Source: Pseudophaeobacter sp. EL27
GTDB lineage: Bacteria; Pseudomonadota; Alphaproteobacteria; Rhodobacterales; Rhodobacteraceae
Assembly (NCBI RefSeq): GCF_900313025.1
Contig: NZ_OMPQ01000014.1
Span: 124,003 to 188,002 of the forward strand
Direction: 5' to 3'
DNA: 64,000 nucleotides
A model generated the notes under the pieces. That model did no database searches. It was not told the DNA's origin and saw nothing but the letters and a program-made list of their open reading frames with translations. Within the stretch, counting starts at the first letter, position 1. Each line of letters opens with the position of its first letter. Below, in pieces: positions 1 through 9,064 of this stretch. A program made the translations under genes and the position numbers.

Positions 1-1
1 C

Positions 2-478
2 ACCGACCGGGTGCGCGAAAGTCTGTTCAACGTGCTGGCCCATCAGGTTGATTTTGACGGTATGCGGGTGCTGGATCTCTTTGCGGGAACCGGCGCATTG
101 GGCCTTGAGGCCCTGTCGCGCGGCGCCGAGATCGTGACCTTTGTTGACGATGGTCGGGTCTCGCAGGGACTGATTGCCAAGAATATCGGTATTTGCCGAG
201 CGGGCGATCGCGCCAACCTGATCCGACGTAATGCGTTGAAGCTCGGGGAAAACCCGCATCCCCCCTTTGATGTGGTGTTTCTTGATCCGCCCTATGGCAA
301 GTCTTTGGGGGAAAAGGCATTGCAGGCGGCTGAGGCAGGCGGTTGGATCGCAGAGGATGCCTTGATCATCTGGGAAGAAAACGCAGCTATGTCCCCGCCT
401 GAGGGCTATGAAGTCAGCGATGCGCGCAAATATGGCGATAGCCATATCACCCTGATGTTGCGCGGTGCTTCAGCCTGA
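2..478 (+). CDS. rsmD: 16S rRNA (guanine(966)-N(2))-methyltransferase RsmD, 5'-partial
   Basis: This would methylate N2 of G966 of 16S rRNA in the small subunit, using S-adenosylmethionine. The open frame enters from the left edge of the window, reading TDRVRESLFNVL, which is the conserved segment near the RsmD N-terminus. The true start is therefore outside the window and about 158 residues are visible of a family length near 185. The SAM-binding motif DLFAGTGALGLEAL follows, and the catalytic DPPYG motif of N6/N2 methyltransferases is present (FLDPPYG). It is followed by a HAD phosphatase on the same strand after about 110 bases. The assignment is firm; only the start is missing. Confidence 0.93.
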   Translation, partial: TDRVRESLFNVLAHQVDFDGMRVLDLFAGTGALGLEALSRGAEIVTFVDDGRVSQGLIAKNIGICRAGDRANLIRRNALKLGENPHPPFDVVFLDPPYGKSLGEKALQAAEAGGWIAEDALIIWEENAAMSPPEGYEVSDARKYGDSHITLMLRGASA

Positions 479-588
479 AACAGGCGCCTCCCCAGACGCG
501 CGGCTTTGTGCCGGTGCGGGATTTGCTTCCCTAAACCGACCGGGGCAGAGTGGCATTGAACTTTGCTGATTTGCACGGGGTTTTTGAC

Positions 589-1251
589 ATGCCTACGACC
601 TTTCCAACGCCACGGCTGGTCATCTTTGATTGCGACGGGGTGCTGGTCGACAGCGAACCTGTCTCAAACCGGGTGATGGTCGAAAACCTGGCGCGAAACG
701 GTTTGCCGATGACTGTTGAGCGCTCGATGGAGTTGTTTGTTGGCAGCACGATGTCGGGCGCTATGGCCAAGGCGATTGAGCTCGGCGCTGATTTGCATGA
801 GGGCTGGGTGGATGAGATCTATGCTGAGACCTATGAGGCTTTGAAGGCGGGCGTGGCTCTGATGCCGGGGGTGATGGACCTGCTGGCGTTGCTGGATGCA
901 AAACAGATCCCCTGCTGCGTGGCCTCCAACGGTAGCGAAGACAAGATGCGCATCACGCTGGGGCAAAATGGCCTGTGGCAGCGGTTCCACCCGACGGCGA
1001 TGTTTTCAGCGCAGTCGCTGGGCGTTGCCAAACCGGATCCCGGCTTGTTTCTGGCCGCAGCCAGCCATTTTGGCGTACAGGCCCGCGATTGCCTGGTGTT
1101 CGAGGACAGCGCCACTGGGGTGCTGGCAGCAACGCGAGCCGGGATGCGTTGCCTTGGCTTTGCGCCGGGTGGTACTGGTGAGACCCTGACCGCGCAGGGA
1201 GCCGAGGTATTCAGCGATATGTCAGAGGTTCCTGCGCTAATCGGGTTGTGA
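589..1251 (+). CDS. HAD-superfamily phosphatase (phosphoglycolate phosphatase/beta-phosphoglucomutase-like)
   Basis: This is a cytoplasmic HAD subfamily IA hydrolase that should dephosphorylate a small phosphometabolite. Motif I is IFDCDGVLVDSEP with the two catalytic aspartates at residues 14 and 16. Motif II is VASNGS, the motif III lysine lies in GVAKPDPGLF, and the acidic motif IV is VFEDSATGV. A helical cap domain lies between motifs I and II. An in-frame GTG at 550 would add 13 residues, but the ATG at 589 places motif I at the normal distance from the N-terminus. The substrate cannot be told from sequence. A shared hairpin terminator follows. Confidence 0.85.
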   Translation: MPTTFPTPRLVIFDCDGVLVDSEPVSNRVMVENLARNGLPMTVERSMELFVGSTMSGAMAKAIELGADLHEGWVDEIYAETYEALKAGVALMPGVMDLLALLDAKQIPCCVASNGSEDKMRITLGQNGLWQRFHPTAMFSAQSLGVAKPDPGLFLAAASHFGVQARDCLVFEDSATGVLAATRAGMRCLGFAPGGTGETLTAQGAEVFSDMSEVPALIGL

Positions 1252-1273
1252 TCAAACACCTTGCTAAGACACC

Positions 1274-1300
1274 AAAGCCCCAACCAATGGTCGGGGCTTT
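1274..1300. terminator. Bidirectional intrinsic terminator between HAD gene and map
   Basis: An 8-bp perfect stem (AAAGCCCC / GGGGCTTT) with an 11-base loop sits between the convergent HAD phosphatase gene and map. The A/T ends of the stem make it plausible in both directions. Confidence 0.7.
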
Positions 1301-1330
1301 GCGTCTATCACATCGTGGCGATTGGCCGGT

Positions 1331-2143
1331 TTAGCCGTAGGTTGGATGGAACTTTCCACCCGGCGACAGGGTGAAGATCTCACAGCCATCCGCAGTCACG
1401 CCGATGGAATGCTCAAACTGGGCCGACAGGGATTTGTCGCGGGTCACCGCGGTCCACTCATCTGCCAGGATCTTGGTCTCAGGGCGGCCCAGATTGATCA
1501 TAGGCTCGATGGTGAAGAACATGCCCTCTTCCAGCTTTGGACCGGTGCCGGGGCGACCATAGTGCAGCACATTGGGCGGCGCGTGGAACACCAGCCCCAG
1601 CCCGTGGCCGCAAAAATCGCGCACCACGCTCATCCGCTGGCTTTCGGCGTAGGATTGGATGGCATGGCCAATGTCACCAAAGGTATTGCCGGGCTTTACC
1701 GCCTCGATCCCCTTCATCAGGCTGTCATGGGTGACCTGGATCAGACGTTCGGCCTTGCGGGGCAGTTTGCCGGCCACAAACATCCGCGAGGTATCGCCAA
1801 ACCAGCCGTCAACGATGACAGTCACATCGATATTGAGGATATCGCCGTCTTTCAGCTTTTTGTCGCCGGGGATGCCATGGCAGACCACATGGTTCACCGA
1901 GATGCAGCTGGCGTGCTGATAGCCCTTGTAGCCAATGGTGGCCGATTTGGCGCCGGCCTCGTCGACCATATTGGTGATCAGGCGATCGATCTCTCCGGTG
2001 GTTTGCCCGGGAAAGACATGCGGTGCGATGTCATCCAGAATCTGTGCGGCCAGTTTCCCTGCCACATACATGCCGGCAAAATCACTGTCCTGGTAAATGC
2101 GAATGCCGTCTTTGGTGGTGCGGCCGTCTTTCGATCTCATCAA
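1331..2143 (-). CDS. map: Methionine aminopeptidase, type I
   Basis: It removes the initiator methionine from nascent proteins in the cytoplasm. The 270-residue length fits the type I enzyme. Metal-ligand motifs are in order: NIDVTVIVDGWFGDTSRMF (two aspartates), GHGLG (histidine), TIEPMI and EHSIGVT (glutamates). The conserved CHGIPG region around the catalytic histidine is also present. It lies about 100 bases downstream of sfsA on the same strand, so the two may be cotranscribed. Nothing is unusual. Confidence 0.96.
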   Translation of the reverse strand: MMRSKDGRTTKDGIRIYQDSDFAGMYVAGKLAAQILDDIAPHVFPGQTTGEIDRLITNMVDEAGAKSATIGYKGYQHASCISVNHVVCHGIPGDKKLKDGDILNIDVTVIVDGWFGDTSRMFVAGKLPRKAERLIQVTHDSLMKGIEAVKPGNTFGDIGHAIQSYAESQRMSVVRDFCGHGLGLVFHAPPNVLHYGRPGTGPKLEEGMFFTIEPMINLGRPETKILADEWTAVTRDKSLSAQFEHSIGVTADGCEIFTLSPGGKFHPTYG

Positions 2144-2246
2144 GCTGGGCTCCGTAGGCTTGTGTCTTGCTGCCTATGTAAGCGGATTTGGTTAAAAGAA
2201 CCAGAGCCGCCGCCGTAAAACCGATGGGGACATCAGGTTGCAGCAA

Positions 2247-2948
2247 TCAGCCCGCAGAGAGGCTGCGGCCGATGGTGATCTCCTGCGGGGAGATGCGGGT
2301 GTCATAGATCAGGCGTTCAACACCGCAATTCTGGGCCTTTTCAAAGGCTGAAGCATAGGCCGGGTCGATATCGGCGGCGAGGGCAAAGCGATCACAATCA
2401 GTGCGCTGAACCAGATAGAGCATCACGGCGCGATGCCCCTGAGCCGTCATGTTTGCCAGCTCGTTCAGATGTTTGGTGCCCCGGGCGGTGACACTGTCCG
2501 GGAACTCAGCCAGGCCCACTTGACGCGATAGGGTGACGCTTTTGACCTCAACATAACAATCCGGCAGCCCCTTTTGGGTGAGCAGGAAATCAATGCGGCT
2601 TTTTTCGCCGTATTTCACCTCCGCGCGGACGGATTTATAGGCGGCCAGCTCGGGGATTTGCCCTGCGATCAGGGCCGCCTTGAGCGCACGGTTTGGCACC
2701 GAGGTATCAACGCCGGTAAAATGACCATTGTCATGGGCGATCAACCGCCAGCCAAATTTCAGCTTTTTCTTTGGATCATCATTGGGTTCCAGCCAGACTG
2801 TCAGGCCGGGAGTTGCCAGCCCCATCATTGAGCCTGGATTGGCGCAATGGGCGGTGATCTCTCGACCATCCTCCAGGCGGCAATCGGCGAGGAAGCGTTT
2901 GTAACGGCGCAAAAGCGTGGCGCGGATCAGGGGCGTGGTGAATTGCAT
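2247..2948 (-). CDS. sfsA: DNA/RNA nuclease SfsA family (sugar fermentation stimulation protein A)
   Basis: SfsA proteins carry an N-terminal OB-like fold and a restriction-endonuclease-like fold; they are reported to bind DNA, and some have nuclease activity. The N-terminus MQFTTPLIRATLLRRYKRF is the family signature. The ATG at 2948 is preferred over an in-frame GTG 18 bases upstream because family members begin at this methionine. Other hallmarks are ALIAGQIPEL, EVKYGEKSRIDFLL and CYVEVKSVTL, whose D, E and K residues form the nuclease-like site. The length of 233 residues is normal. It is transcribed divergently from cinA. Confidence 0.9.
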   Translation of the reverse strand: MQFTTPLIRATLLRRYKRFLADCRLEDGREITAHCANPGSMMGLATPGLTVWLEPNDDPKKKLKFGWRLIAHDNGHFTGVDTSVPNRALKAALIAGQIPELAAYKSVRAEVKYGEKSRIDFLLTQKGLPDCYVEVKSVTLSRQVGLAEFPDSVTARGTKHLNELANMTAQGHRAVMLYLVQRTDCDRFALAADIDPAYASAFEKAQNCGVERLIYDTRISPQEITIGRSLSAG

Positions 2949-3144
2949 GGGGATTGGGTATCGCACTCAAGAGAGAAGTCAATCGGCAAGACTGAAAACC
3001 CCTATCAGGGGAGGTGTTTGCGCCGGATAACGCCAGAAACCTCGCGTGAGAGCGGACCTGAGACGGGATGCCCGCTTGCTCTCCATGCTGGAGCGGCTAT
3101 CTTGCAGCAAAGAGCGCGTCGCCCGCCGCAACAGGAGAGAAAAG

Positions 3145-3867
3145 ATGCCCAACCCCAGTGCCGCAATGTTGGTCATCGGTGATGAAATCCTGTCCGGGCG
3201 CACCCGCGATACCAACACGCATTTTCTGGCTGGCGAATTGACCAAACAGGGCATCGACCTGAAAGAAGTGCGGGTGGTCAGTGATGATGCGCCAGAGATT
3301 ATAGCCGCCGTCAAGGCACTGAGTGCAGAGTTTGACCATGTCTTTACCAGTGGCGGCATCGGCCCCACCCATGATGATATTACCGCCGACTGCATTGCGC
3401 AGGCCTTTGATGCCCATCTGGATGTGCGCGCCGATGCCCGCGCAATCCTGGCAGCGCATTACGCCAATTCTGGACAAGAGCTGAACGCGGCCCGCCTGCG
3501 CATGGCGCGGATCCCTGAGGGTGCCAGCTTGATCGACAACCCGGTCTCATCAGCGCCGGGGTTTACCCTGGGCAATGTGCATGTAATGGCCGGGGTGCCG
3601 ATGGTGTTTCAGGCCATGGTGGCGAGTGTGTTGCCGGGTTTGACGGGGGGGGAGCCTTTGCTGTCACAAAGCCTGCGCCTGATGCGCGGAGAGGGCGATA
3701 TCGCGGCTTTTCTGTCGGATCTGGCCGCACGCCACAGTGATTTGTCGATCGGTTGCTATCCGTTTCAGCACAATGGCACCTATGGAGCCAATGTGGTGAT
3801 CCGCGGCCATGATGGTGCAGGGGTAGATGCGGCAATGCGCGAGTTGGCACAGGAGATGGGGCTATGA
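3145..3867 (+). CDS. CinA-like competence/damage-inducible protein, MoaB/molybdopterin-binding domain only
   Basis: This is the N-terminal (MoaB/MogA-fold) module of CinA, without the C-terminal NMN deamidase domain. Alphaproteobacteria commonly encode it this way. Characteristic segments are VIGDEILSGRTRDTN near the start and TSGGIGPTHDDIT. The ATG at 3145 follows a good ribosome binding site (AGGAGA, 3133-3138); upstream in-frame codons have no family similarity. It overlaps the next gene by four bases (ATGA) and opens a tightly packed four-gene operon (cinA-like, GNAT, peroxidase-like, OmpA-like). The exact biochemical role of the isolated domain is not known to me. Confidence 0.85.
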   Translation: MPNPSAAMLVIGDEILSGRTRDTNTHFLAGELTKQGIDLKEVRVVSDDAPEIIAAVKALSAEFDHVFTSGGIGPTHDDITADCIAQAFDAHLDVRADARAILAAHYANSGQELNAARLRMARIPEGASLIDNPVSSAPGFTLGNVHVMAGVPMVFQAMVASVLPGLTGGEPLLSQSLRLMRGEGDIAAFLSDLAARHSDLSIGCYPFQHNGTYGANVVIRGHDGAGVDAAMRELAQEMGL

Positions 3868-4604
3868 ACACGGGGGCCCCTCTGACAGATCCAAAATACT
3901 ATGCGGTGGTCGAAGCCACCTGGCCAACAGCCGCCACACGCAGCCTGGGCCCGGTCACGCTACGCGAAGGCCAGGGCGGCGGCAGCCGGGTATCTGCCGC
4001 CAGTGTCGAAGGTGTGGCCTCTGAAGCTGAAATCGACGCTGCAGAACAGGCGATGCGGGCCCTGGGGCAGGATTGTCTTTTTATGATCCATGACGGGCAG
4101 GACGGGCTGGACGTACAGCTTGCCGCGCGGGGCTATGTGGTGAAGGACCCGGTCAATCTCTGGCTTTGCCCGATAGAAAAGCTGACAGATATCGAGATCC
4201 CCCGCGTCACGACTTTTGCCCTGTGGTCGCCACTGGAAATTCAACGTGAAATCTGGATTGCAGGCGGCATAGGCCCCGAACGTCAGGCCGTCATGGACCG
4301 GGTCACAGGCCCAAAGGCGGCTCTGCTGGGGCGCTATGACGACAAACCGGCAGGGGCTGGTTTTGTCGCGGTTCATGATGGCGTTGCCATGGTGCATGCA
4401 CTGGAAATCCTGCCGCACCAGCGCCGCCACGGCATGGGGGCCTGGATGATGCGGCAGGCGGCCATTTGGGCGGCAGAAAATGGCGCCCATGAGATGGCGG
4501 TGCTCTGCACCAAAGAAAACGCTGGCGCAAACGGGTTATATGCCTCCTTGGGCATGACCAATAGCGGCCAATACCATTATCGATATTTGTCTTCAGGAGC
4601 TTAA
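3864..4604 (+). CDS. GNAT family N-acetyltransferase
   Basis: The C-terminal third holds a GNAT fold: a beta-strand with GAGFVAVHDGVAMVHALEI, then the acetyl-CoA loop QRRHGMGAWMM and the terminal NAGANGLYASLGM motif. The N-terminal 120 residues are a divergent extension that may form a second, degenerate GNAT-like domain. At 246 residues it is longer than single-domain GNATs. It overlaps the upstream cinA-like stop by four bases and precedes the peroxidase-like gene by six, so it is translationally coupled. The acceptor substrate cannot be inferred. Confidence 0.8.
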   Translation: MNTGAPLTDPKYYAVVEATWPTAATRSLGPVTLREGQGGGSRVSAASVEGVASEAEIDAAEQAMRALGQDCLFMIHDGQDGLDVQLAARGYVVKDPVNLWLCPIEKLTDIEIPRVTTFALWSPLEIQREIWIAGGIGPERQAVMDRVTGPKAALLGRYDDKPAGAGFVAVHDGVAMVHALEILPHQRRHGMGAWMMRQAAIWAAENGAHEMAVLCTKENAGANGLYASLGMTNSGQYHYRYLSSGA

Positions 4605-4610
4605 TTCATC

Positions 4611-5183
4611 ATGACGGATCAAACACCACCAACCGCATTGGACCTGCCGCCACTGGACCCGCTGCCCGCCGGCATGCAGAAGTATTTTGACATCTGCCAG
4701 GAGAAGCTGGGCATGGTGCCCAATGTTTTGCGCGCCCATGCTTTTGATGAAAACAAGCTCAATACCTTTAGCGCGCTTTATAATGAGCTGATGCTGGGCG
4801 ATAGCGCACTTAGCAAGCTGGAACGCGAGATGATCGCGGTGGTGGTTTCGGCTGTGAACAGCTGTTTTTACTGCCTGGCCTCCCACGGCGCTGCGGTGCG
4901 CCAGCTGTCGGGCGATCCAAAACTGGGGGAAATGCTGGTAATGAACTACCGGGCTGCGCCTCTGGATGCCCGTCAGCGCGCCATGCTGGATTTTGCTGTC
5001 AAAGTGACCAAGGCCAGCACCGAAGTCGAAGAGGGTGATCGCGAAGCCCTGCGCCAAGTTGGCTTTAGTGACCGTGATATCTGGGACATTGCCAATGTCA
5101 CCGGGTTTTACAACATGTCCAATCGCGTGGCCTCGGCCACGGGCATGGTTCCCAACGACGAATACCACGCGCAGTTCAGATGA
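4611..5183 (+). CDS. Peroxidase-related enzyme, AhpD/carboxymuconolactone decarboxylase-like
   Basis: This 190-residue protein belongs to the AhpD-like all-helical family, in which a CxxC pair plus a nearby histidine support alkylhydroperoxidase-type chemistry. The signature NSCFYCLASHGA near residue 85 carries both cysteines and the histidine. The C-terminal part (DIWDIANVTGFYNMSNRVA) matches the 'uncharacterised peroxidase-related enzyme' subgroup. It starts six bases after the GNAT stop and its own stop overlaps the OmpA-like gene, which fixes it in the operon. The physiological substrate is unknown. Confidence 0.86.
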   Translation: MTDQTPPTALDLPPLDPLPAGMQKYFDICQEKLGMVPNVLRAHAFDENKLNTFSALYNELMLGDSALSKLEREMIAVVVSAVNSCFYCLASHGAAVRQLSGDPKLGEMLVMNYRAAPLDARQRAMLDFAVKVTKASTEVEEGDREALRQVGFSDRDIWDIANVTGFYNMSNRVASATGMVPNDEYHAQFR

Positions 5184-6172
5184 GGTTTGGCCCTGCCGTT
5201 TTGGCCCTTGGCGGCTGTTTGTCGCTGCTATTCTCCGTTGTTTCAGCCCAGGCTCAGACGGCGGAGGTCGCAGGGTTGCAGCTGCCAGAAGGGGCGGTAT
5301 CGCGTTCTCAGCGTGAAACGGCACTGGGCACCTATGCGCTTCCGATTGGCGCCTTTAGCGAGACTGGAATTCCCCTCCGCCTGCAGGAGGGGCATATTCT
5401 GCGACGCACCTGGAGCCTTCAAGGCGATGCAACTGTTTTGCAGGTCCTGGATGTGCTGCGACGCCAGCTGGTGGAGCAGGGGTATGAGATCCTGTTTCAG
5501 TGCGAATCTCGCCAATGTGGTGGTTTTGATTTCCGCTTCGGCATCGAGGTGGTCCCGGCGCCTGACATGGTTGTCAGCCTGCCTGACTATCATTTCCTGG
5601 CGGCACAAAAACCTGCGCTCTCTGCAGCAGAGACAACCGCTCAGCAGGCGGTTTCCCTGCTGGTGTCGCGCAGCGGTGCAGCGACCTATATTCAACTGAT
5701 CGAGGTCACCCCCGACAAACAGGCGCCGCTGCCTCTTTCCACTGTTGAGGCGCATGAACCTGAACCCGAGCCTCTGACCGGGGCTGAAAACCCCGCGTTG
5801 GGGTTGGAAACCCTGTTGGAAAAACAGGGCCATGTGGTGCTTGACGGGGTGGAGTTTCGCACTGGCGCAGAGACACTCGGGCAGCAGGCGGTTGCCAGTT
5901 TGCAGGAGCTTGCAGATTTTTTGGACAAGACGCCCAAGGCTCAGCTGTTGATTGTTGGCCATACCGATAGCGTTGGCAGTCTTGAGGATAACACCTCCCT
6001 GTCGCTCCGGCGGGCTCAGGTGGTCAAAGAGACTCTGGTTTCGACCTATGGTGTCGCTGAGGGACGCATCGCAGTTGCCGGCGCCGGGTTTATGGCGCCG
6101 ATTGCCAGCAATCTCAACGCTGCCGGGAGAGAGAGAAACCGCCGGGTTGAGGCGGTCATTCTGTCCAGATGA
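5180..6172 (+). CDS. OmpA family outer-membrane/periplasmic protein with N-terminal DUF4892-like region
   Basis: A cleavable signal peptide (about residues 1-25, ending AQAQT) exports this 330-residue protein. Residues about 30-180 resemble the DUF4892 type domain (LRRTWSLQGDATVLQVLDVL and ILFQCESRQCGGFDFRFG). The C-terminal 110 residues are a clear OmpA/MotB peptidoglycan-binding domain with LLIVGHTDSVGS, NTSLSLRRAQVV and the terminal RERNRRVEAVIL. The start codon overlaps the upstream stop (ATGA). It likely anchors the outer membrane to the cell wall. I see no transmembrane beta-barrel; whether it is lipid-linked is unclear, as there is no lipobox. Confidence 0.82.
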   Translation: MRFGPAVLALGGCLSLLFSVVSAQAQTAEVAGLQLPEGAVSRSQRETALGTYALPIGAFSETGIPLRLQEGHILRRTWSLQGDATVLQVLDVLRRQLVEQGYEILFQCESRQCGGFDFRFGIEVVPAPDMVVSLPDYHFLAAQKPALSAAETTAQQAVSLLVSRSGAATYIQLIEVTPDKQAPLPLSTVEAHEPEPEPLTGAENPALGLETLLEKQGHVVLDGVEFRTGAETLGQQAVASLQELADFLDKTPKAQLLIVGHTDSVGSLEDNTSLSLRRAQVVKETLVSTYGVAEGRIAVAGAGFMAPIASNLNAAGRERNRRVEAVILSR

Positions 6173-6281
6173 CTGAGGGTGTTACCTGAAACGGTGTAAT
6201 CGACACCGCGAAGGACAAAAACTGCCCCGCCTAAGCGAGAGCAGTTCTGAAAAGCTTTTGTCCGGGGCGTGAAAATGCCGG

Positions 6282-7199
6282 TCAGGCGATCTTGAGCCAG
6301 TCGTCGCTGTCTTTGCCGGCAAAGGAATGCGCCAGAAAATCGATAAAGGCCCGAACCTTGGGCTGGGTGAACTTGCCCGGAGGATAGACCGCATAGATAC
6401 CCTGGGTTTCCATCGGCAGGTTGGGCATGACGTCTTCGACCAGCCCCTCCTCCATCGCTTCGGAATAAAGGTAGCTGGGCAGATAGGCGATGCCGAGACC
6501 CGAGATCGCGGCGTTGAGCAGCGATTGCCCATCGTTCACCGACAGCCAGCCTGTAGTGCGCACCTGACGTTTCTCGCCAGAGGGGGCAGTGATCTTCCAG
6601 ACATTGCCGCTGGACTGGTTGGAGTAATGCAGCAGCTTATGGGTGTTCAAATCGTCGATCTTTTGCGGGCGACCATATTGTTCCAGATAACCGGGCGAGG
6701 CGATCATTCGTTTAGTGGTCTCGGTGAGTTTACGTGCCTTGAGCGAGCTGTCTTCCAGCTCACCAATGCGCAGGGCCATGTCGAAACCTTCTGAAATCAG
6801 TTCAACGTAGCGGTTGTTTAAGACCATGTTGACGGTGATATCCGGAAAGTCGCGGAGGAAATCCGACAGCACCGGCGACAGGTGGTTGACGCCAAAATCG
6901 GTTGCCACCGAAATCCTGAGCAGCCCGGAAGGCGCGGATTGCATCGAGGAAACCAGCGCGTCAGCCTCGCCTGCATCGTTCAGCACGCGGCGGGCGCGGT
7001 CATAATAGGCCAGGCCAATTTCTGTAGGCGACACGCGCCGGGTGGTGCGGTTCAGCAGCCGGGCGCCCAGGCGGGTTTCCAGGCTGGAGACATGTTTTGA
7101 TACGGCGGATTTTGAAATCCCCATCTTCTTTGCCGCGTCGGTGAACCCGCCTTGGTCCACGACATTGGCAAAGGCCTCCATTTCGGTCAGTCGATCCAT
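6282..7199 (-). CDS. LysR family transcriptional regulator
   Basis: A 305-residue LysR-type regulator. The N-terminal winged helix-turn-helix is clear (MEAFANVVDQGGFTDAAKKM, ISKSAVSKHVSSLETRLG, LLNRTTRRVSPTE). The C-terminal part is the substrate-binding effector domain. The ATG at 7199 is chosen because MDRLTEMEAFANVV is the family N-terminus; the longer frame adds 19 residues of no similarity. An AEC-type permease lies upstream on the same strand. No effector can be inferred; LysR proteins of this subgroup often control oxidoreductases or transporters. Confidence 0.9.
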   Translation of the reverse strand: MDRLTEMEAFANVVDQGGFTDAAKKMGISKSAVSKHVSSLETRLGARLLNRTTRRVSPTEIGLAYYDRARRVLNDAGEADALVSSMQSAPSGLLRISVATDFGVNHLSPVLSDFLRDFPDITVNMVLNNRYVELISEGFDMALRIGELEDSSLKARKLTETTKRMIASPGYLEQYGRPQKIDDLNTHKLLHYSNQSSGNVWKITAPSGEKRQVRTTGWLSVNDGQSLLNAAISGLGIAYLPSYLYSEAMEEGLVEDVMPNLPMETQGIYAVYPPGKFTQPKVRAFIDFLAHSFAGKDSDDWLKIA

Positions 7200-7344
7200 C
7201 AACAGGGTCCTCTCGTTGCCTTTTCTGGACCTGTGTTTGGCGTTGAATTCGGGCAAGAACGGGGCAGTGGTGGGATAATTGCAGGGTTTTCCTGAAATCG
7301 TCTCTCGGGTGGAAACGGTTGCACAATGCGTCTGATTTTGGGGT

Positions 7345-8262
7345 TTAGTTCAGGAAAACCAGCTTGGTAGCCAAGATCCACAGAGGCAGCGTAACTGCGG
7401 CCAAGAGAGTCGATTGTGCAATCAAGGTTGCCACCAGCCTGCGATCCGCACCAAAGCCCGAGGCCAGCACATGCGCGGCTGAGGCTGTAGGCAGGGCTGC
7501 AAACAGAATAAAGACAGCGCTACGCTGCCCGCTTTGCGGCAAAGCCAGGCACAGGATAAAAACAACTGCCGGAACCAGCACAAGCCGCACCAGACAAAGC
7601 GTGCCGTTGAAGTGATCCAACCGCGTCAGTGCACGCCAGTTCATCGTGGCGCCGATGGAGAGCAGGGCAATAGGAATGGCAGCTTTTGCCAACATCTCGG
7701 CTGGGGCAAGCAGGGGCGCCGGGATCTTGTAGCCGGAGATTCCAACAGCAACCCCGGCGACTGAGGCGATCAGAAACGGATTGCCGAGTACCTTTTTGAG
7801 GGTGGCCACAAAGGAGAGGCTGCCGCCGCGCGACAGGGCGGTGACGGCCAGAATATTGGCCACGGGGACGGCCATGCCCACGGCAATGGCCATTTGTCCC
7901 AACAGGGTCGGATCGAGGATTGGGATCGCCACAAAGGCAACCGCGGTGTTGAAGCGCCAGCTGGTTTGCCAGGCGCCGGCAAAATCAAGAAAACGATCAG
8001 GCCCGAAGCGGCGGGTCAGATATCCCAGCCCCAAGGCAAGCAGCATGATTGCCCAGACAACCGGGCCAATCCGCAAGAGTTCGATCGGCGCAATGGGTCG
8101 CCCGCAGGCCGCAAAGAACAACAGTGCCGGAAACAGAACTTCAAAGTTGAGCCTATCCAACCCCTGCCAGGCCTCGGGGCTGAGCCGGTTGCGAACCAGC
8201 CCGCCGATGGCAACCATCAGAAAGCTTGGCGTGAGACCCAATAGTATTGTGGCAAAGATCAT
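7345..8262 (-). CDS. AEC family (auxin efflux carrier-like) transporter
   Basis: This 305-residue inner-membrane protein has about ten hydrophobic segments and the typical AEC opening (MIFATILLGLTPSFLMVAIGG), followed by LNFEVLFPALLFFA. A second half-repeat begins near residue 160 with PFLIASVAGVAVGISG. Family members move small organic acids or amino-acid-like compounds; the substrate here is unknown. It lies upstream of and in the same orientation as the LysR gene, separated by about 145 bases. The end of the protein (WILATKLVFLN) is intact. Confidence 0.88.
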   Translation of the reverse strand: MIFATILLGLTPSFLMVAIGGLVRNRLSPEAWQGLDRLNFEVLFPALLFFAACGRPIAPIELLRIGPVVWAIMLLALGLGYLTRRFGPDRFLDFAGAWQTSWRFNTAVAFVAIPILDPTLLGQMAIAVGMAVPVANILAVTALSRGGSLSFVATLKKVLGNPFLIASVAGVAVGISGYKIPAPLLAPAEMLAKAAIPIALLSIGATMNWRALTRLDHFNGTLCLVRLVLVPAVVFILCLALPQSGQRSAVFILFAALPTASAAHVLASGFGADRRLVATLIAQSTLLAAVTLPLWILATKLVFLN

Positions 8263-8464
8263 CTGGACCTCAAAGAGCGCTGGTTCTCCTGCACCCTGAT
8301 CTGTGTCTCGTGTTTGGGCAAGCAGATTTCGGCACCCGTTTTAGGTGGAAATTGAGGGTCGAGACAGGGTCAAAGCCTTCCAAGTAATCGTGAACGATCT
8401 GCCCTATGTTTTTGGAGCCAATCGGCTAAGCTGTTTGAGTGTATTTTGTTTGGGAGGAATGAGT

Positions 8465-8920
8465 ATGAAATATTTTAGAACATTGGGTGCCGCAGTCTGC
8501 ACCACGATCTGTCTGGCTGTGCCTCTCTGGGCGGGGGGCGAGACTACCTCTAACCCAGAGGCCAAGGTCTATATTGTCAATCTTGCAGATGGGGCAGAGG
8601 TTAGCTCGCCGGTTATGGTGGTCTTTGGCCTGTCGGGCATGGGGGTTGCGCCCGCCGGGACCGAGAAGGAAAACACTGGGCATCATCATCTGCTGATCGA
8701 CCGCCCGCCATTGGGGCAGGGTGAGGACGGTGCAGATGAGCTATCCTATGGTATTCCGGCGGATGAGAACCACCTGCATTTTGGCGGTGGCCAGACCGAA
8801 GCCACTGTGGAGCTGGCGCCAGGCACACACACCCTGCAGCTGGTGATGGGGGATATGGGACATGTCCCGCATAGCACCCCGATCGTTTCGGATGTGATCA
8901 CCATCACGGTGACCGAATAG
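8465..8920 (+). CDS. Exported DUF4399 domain protein
   Basis: A signal peptide (residues about 1-22, ending PLWAG) precedes a single DUF4399 domain containing VYIVNLADGAEVSSPV, the metal-binding-looking TGHHHLLID, ENHLHFGGG and HTLQLVMGDMGHVPH. The histidine-rich conserved segments suggest metal binding in the periplasm, but the function of DUF4399 is not established. The ATG at 8465 has a GGGAGGA ribosome site six bases upstream; the ATG at 8459 would abut that site, and the longer open frame has no similarity. The predicted protein is 151 residues. Confidence 0.85.
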   Translation: MKYFRTLGAAVCTTICLAVPLWAGGETTSNPEAKVYIVNLADGAEVSSPVMVVFGLSGMGVAPAGTEKENTGHHHLLIDRPPLGQGEDGADELSYGIPADENHLHFGGGQTEATVELAPGTHTLQLVMGDMGHVPHSTPIVSDVITITVTE

Positions 8921-8931
8921 TTGATAGCCTG

Positions 8932-8966
8932 TCTCCGCAGCCAGCTCCAAGCGCTGGCTGCGGAGA
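8932..8966. terminator. 14-bp perfect hairpin after the DUF4399 gene
   Basis: Arms at 8932-8945 and 8953-8966 are perfectly complementary over 14 bases with a seven-base loop, twelve bases past the stop codon. There is no T-tract after it, so it may act as an mRNA-stabilising end or a Rho-assisted terminator rather than a classical intrinsic one. Confidence 0.5.
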
Positions 8967-9064
8967 GATGGGACGACTCACGGAAACAGGGACGTTTCGA
9001 CCCGGAGCGAAGTATCTTGTCCCTTGGCAGGGCTATGAACGGGGTCTCAAAAGGAAGGACCCCC

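Noticed and set aside
1322-2218. 298-codon plus-strand frame opposite map
   Set aside because: Antisense to the complete methionine aminopeptidase gene with no domain of its own.
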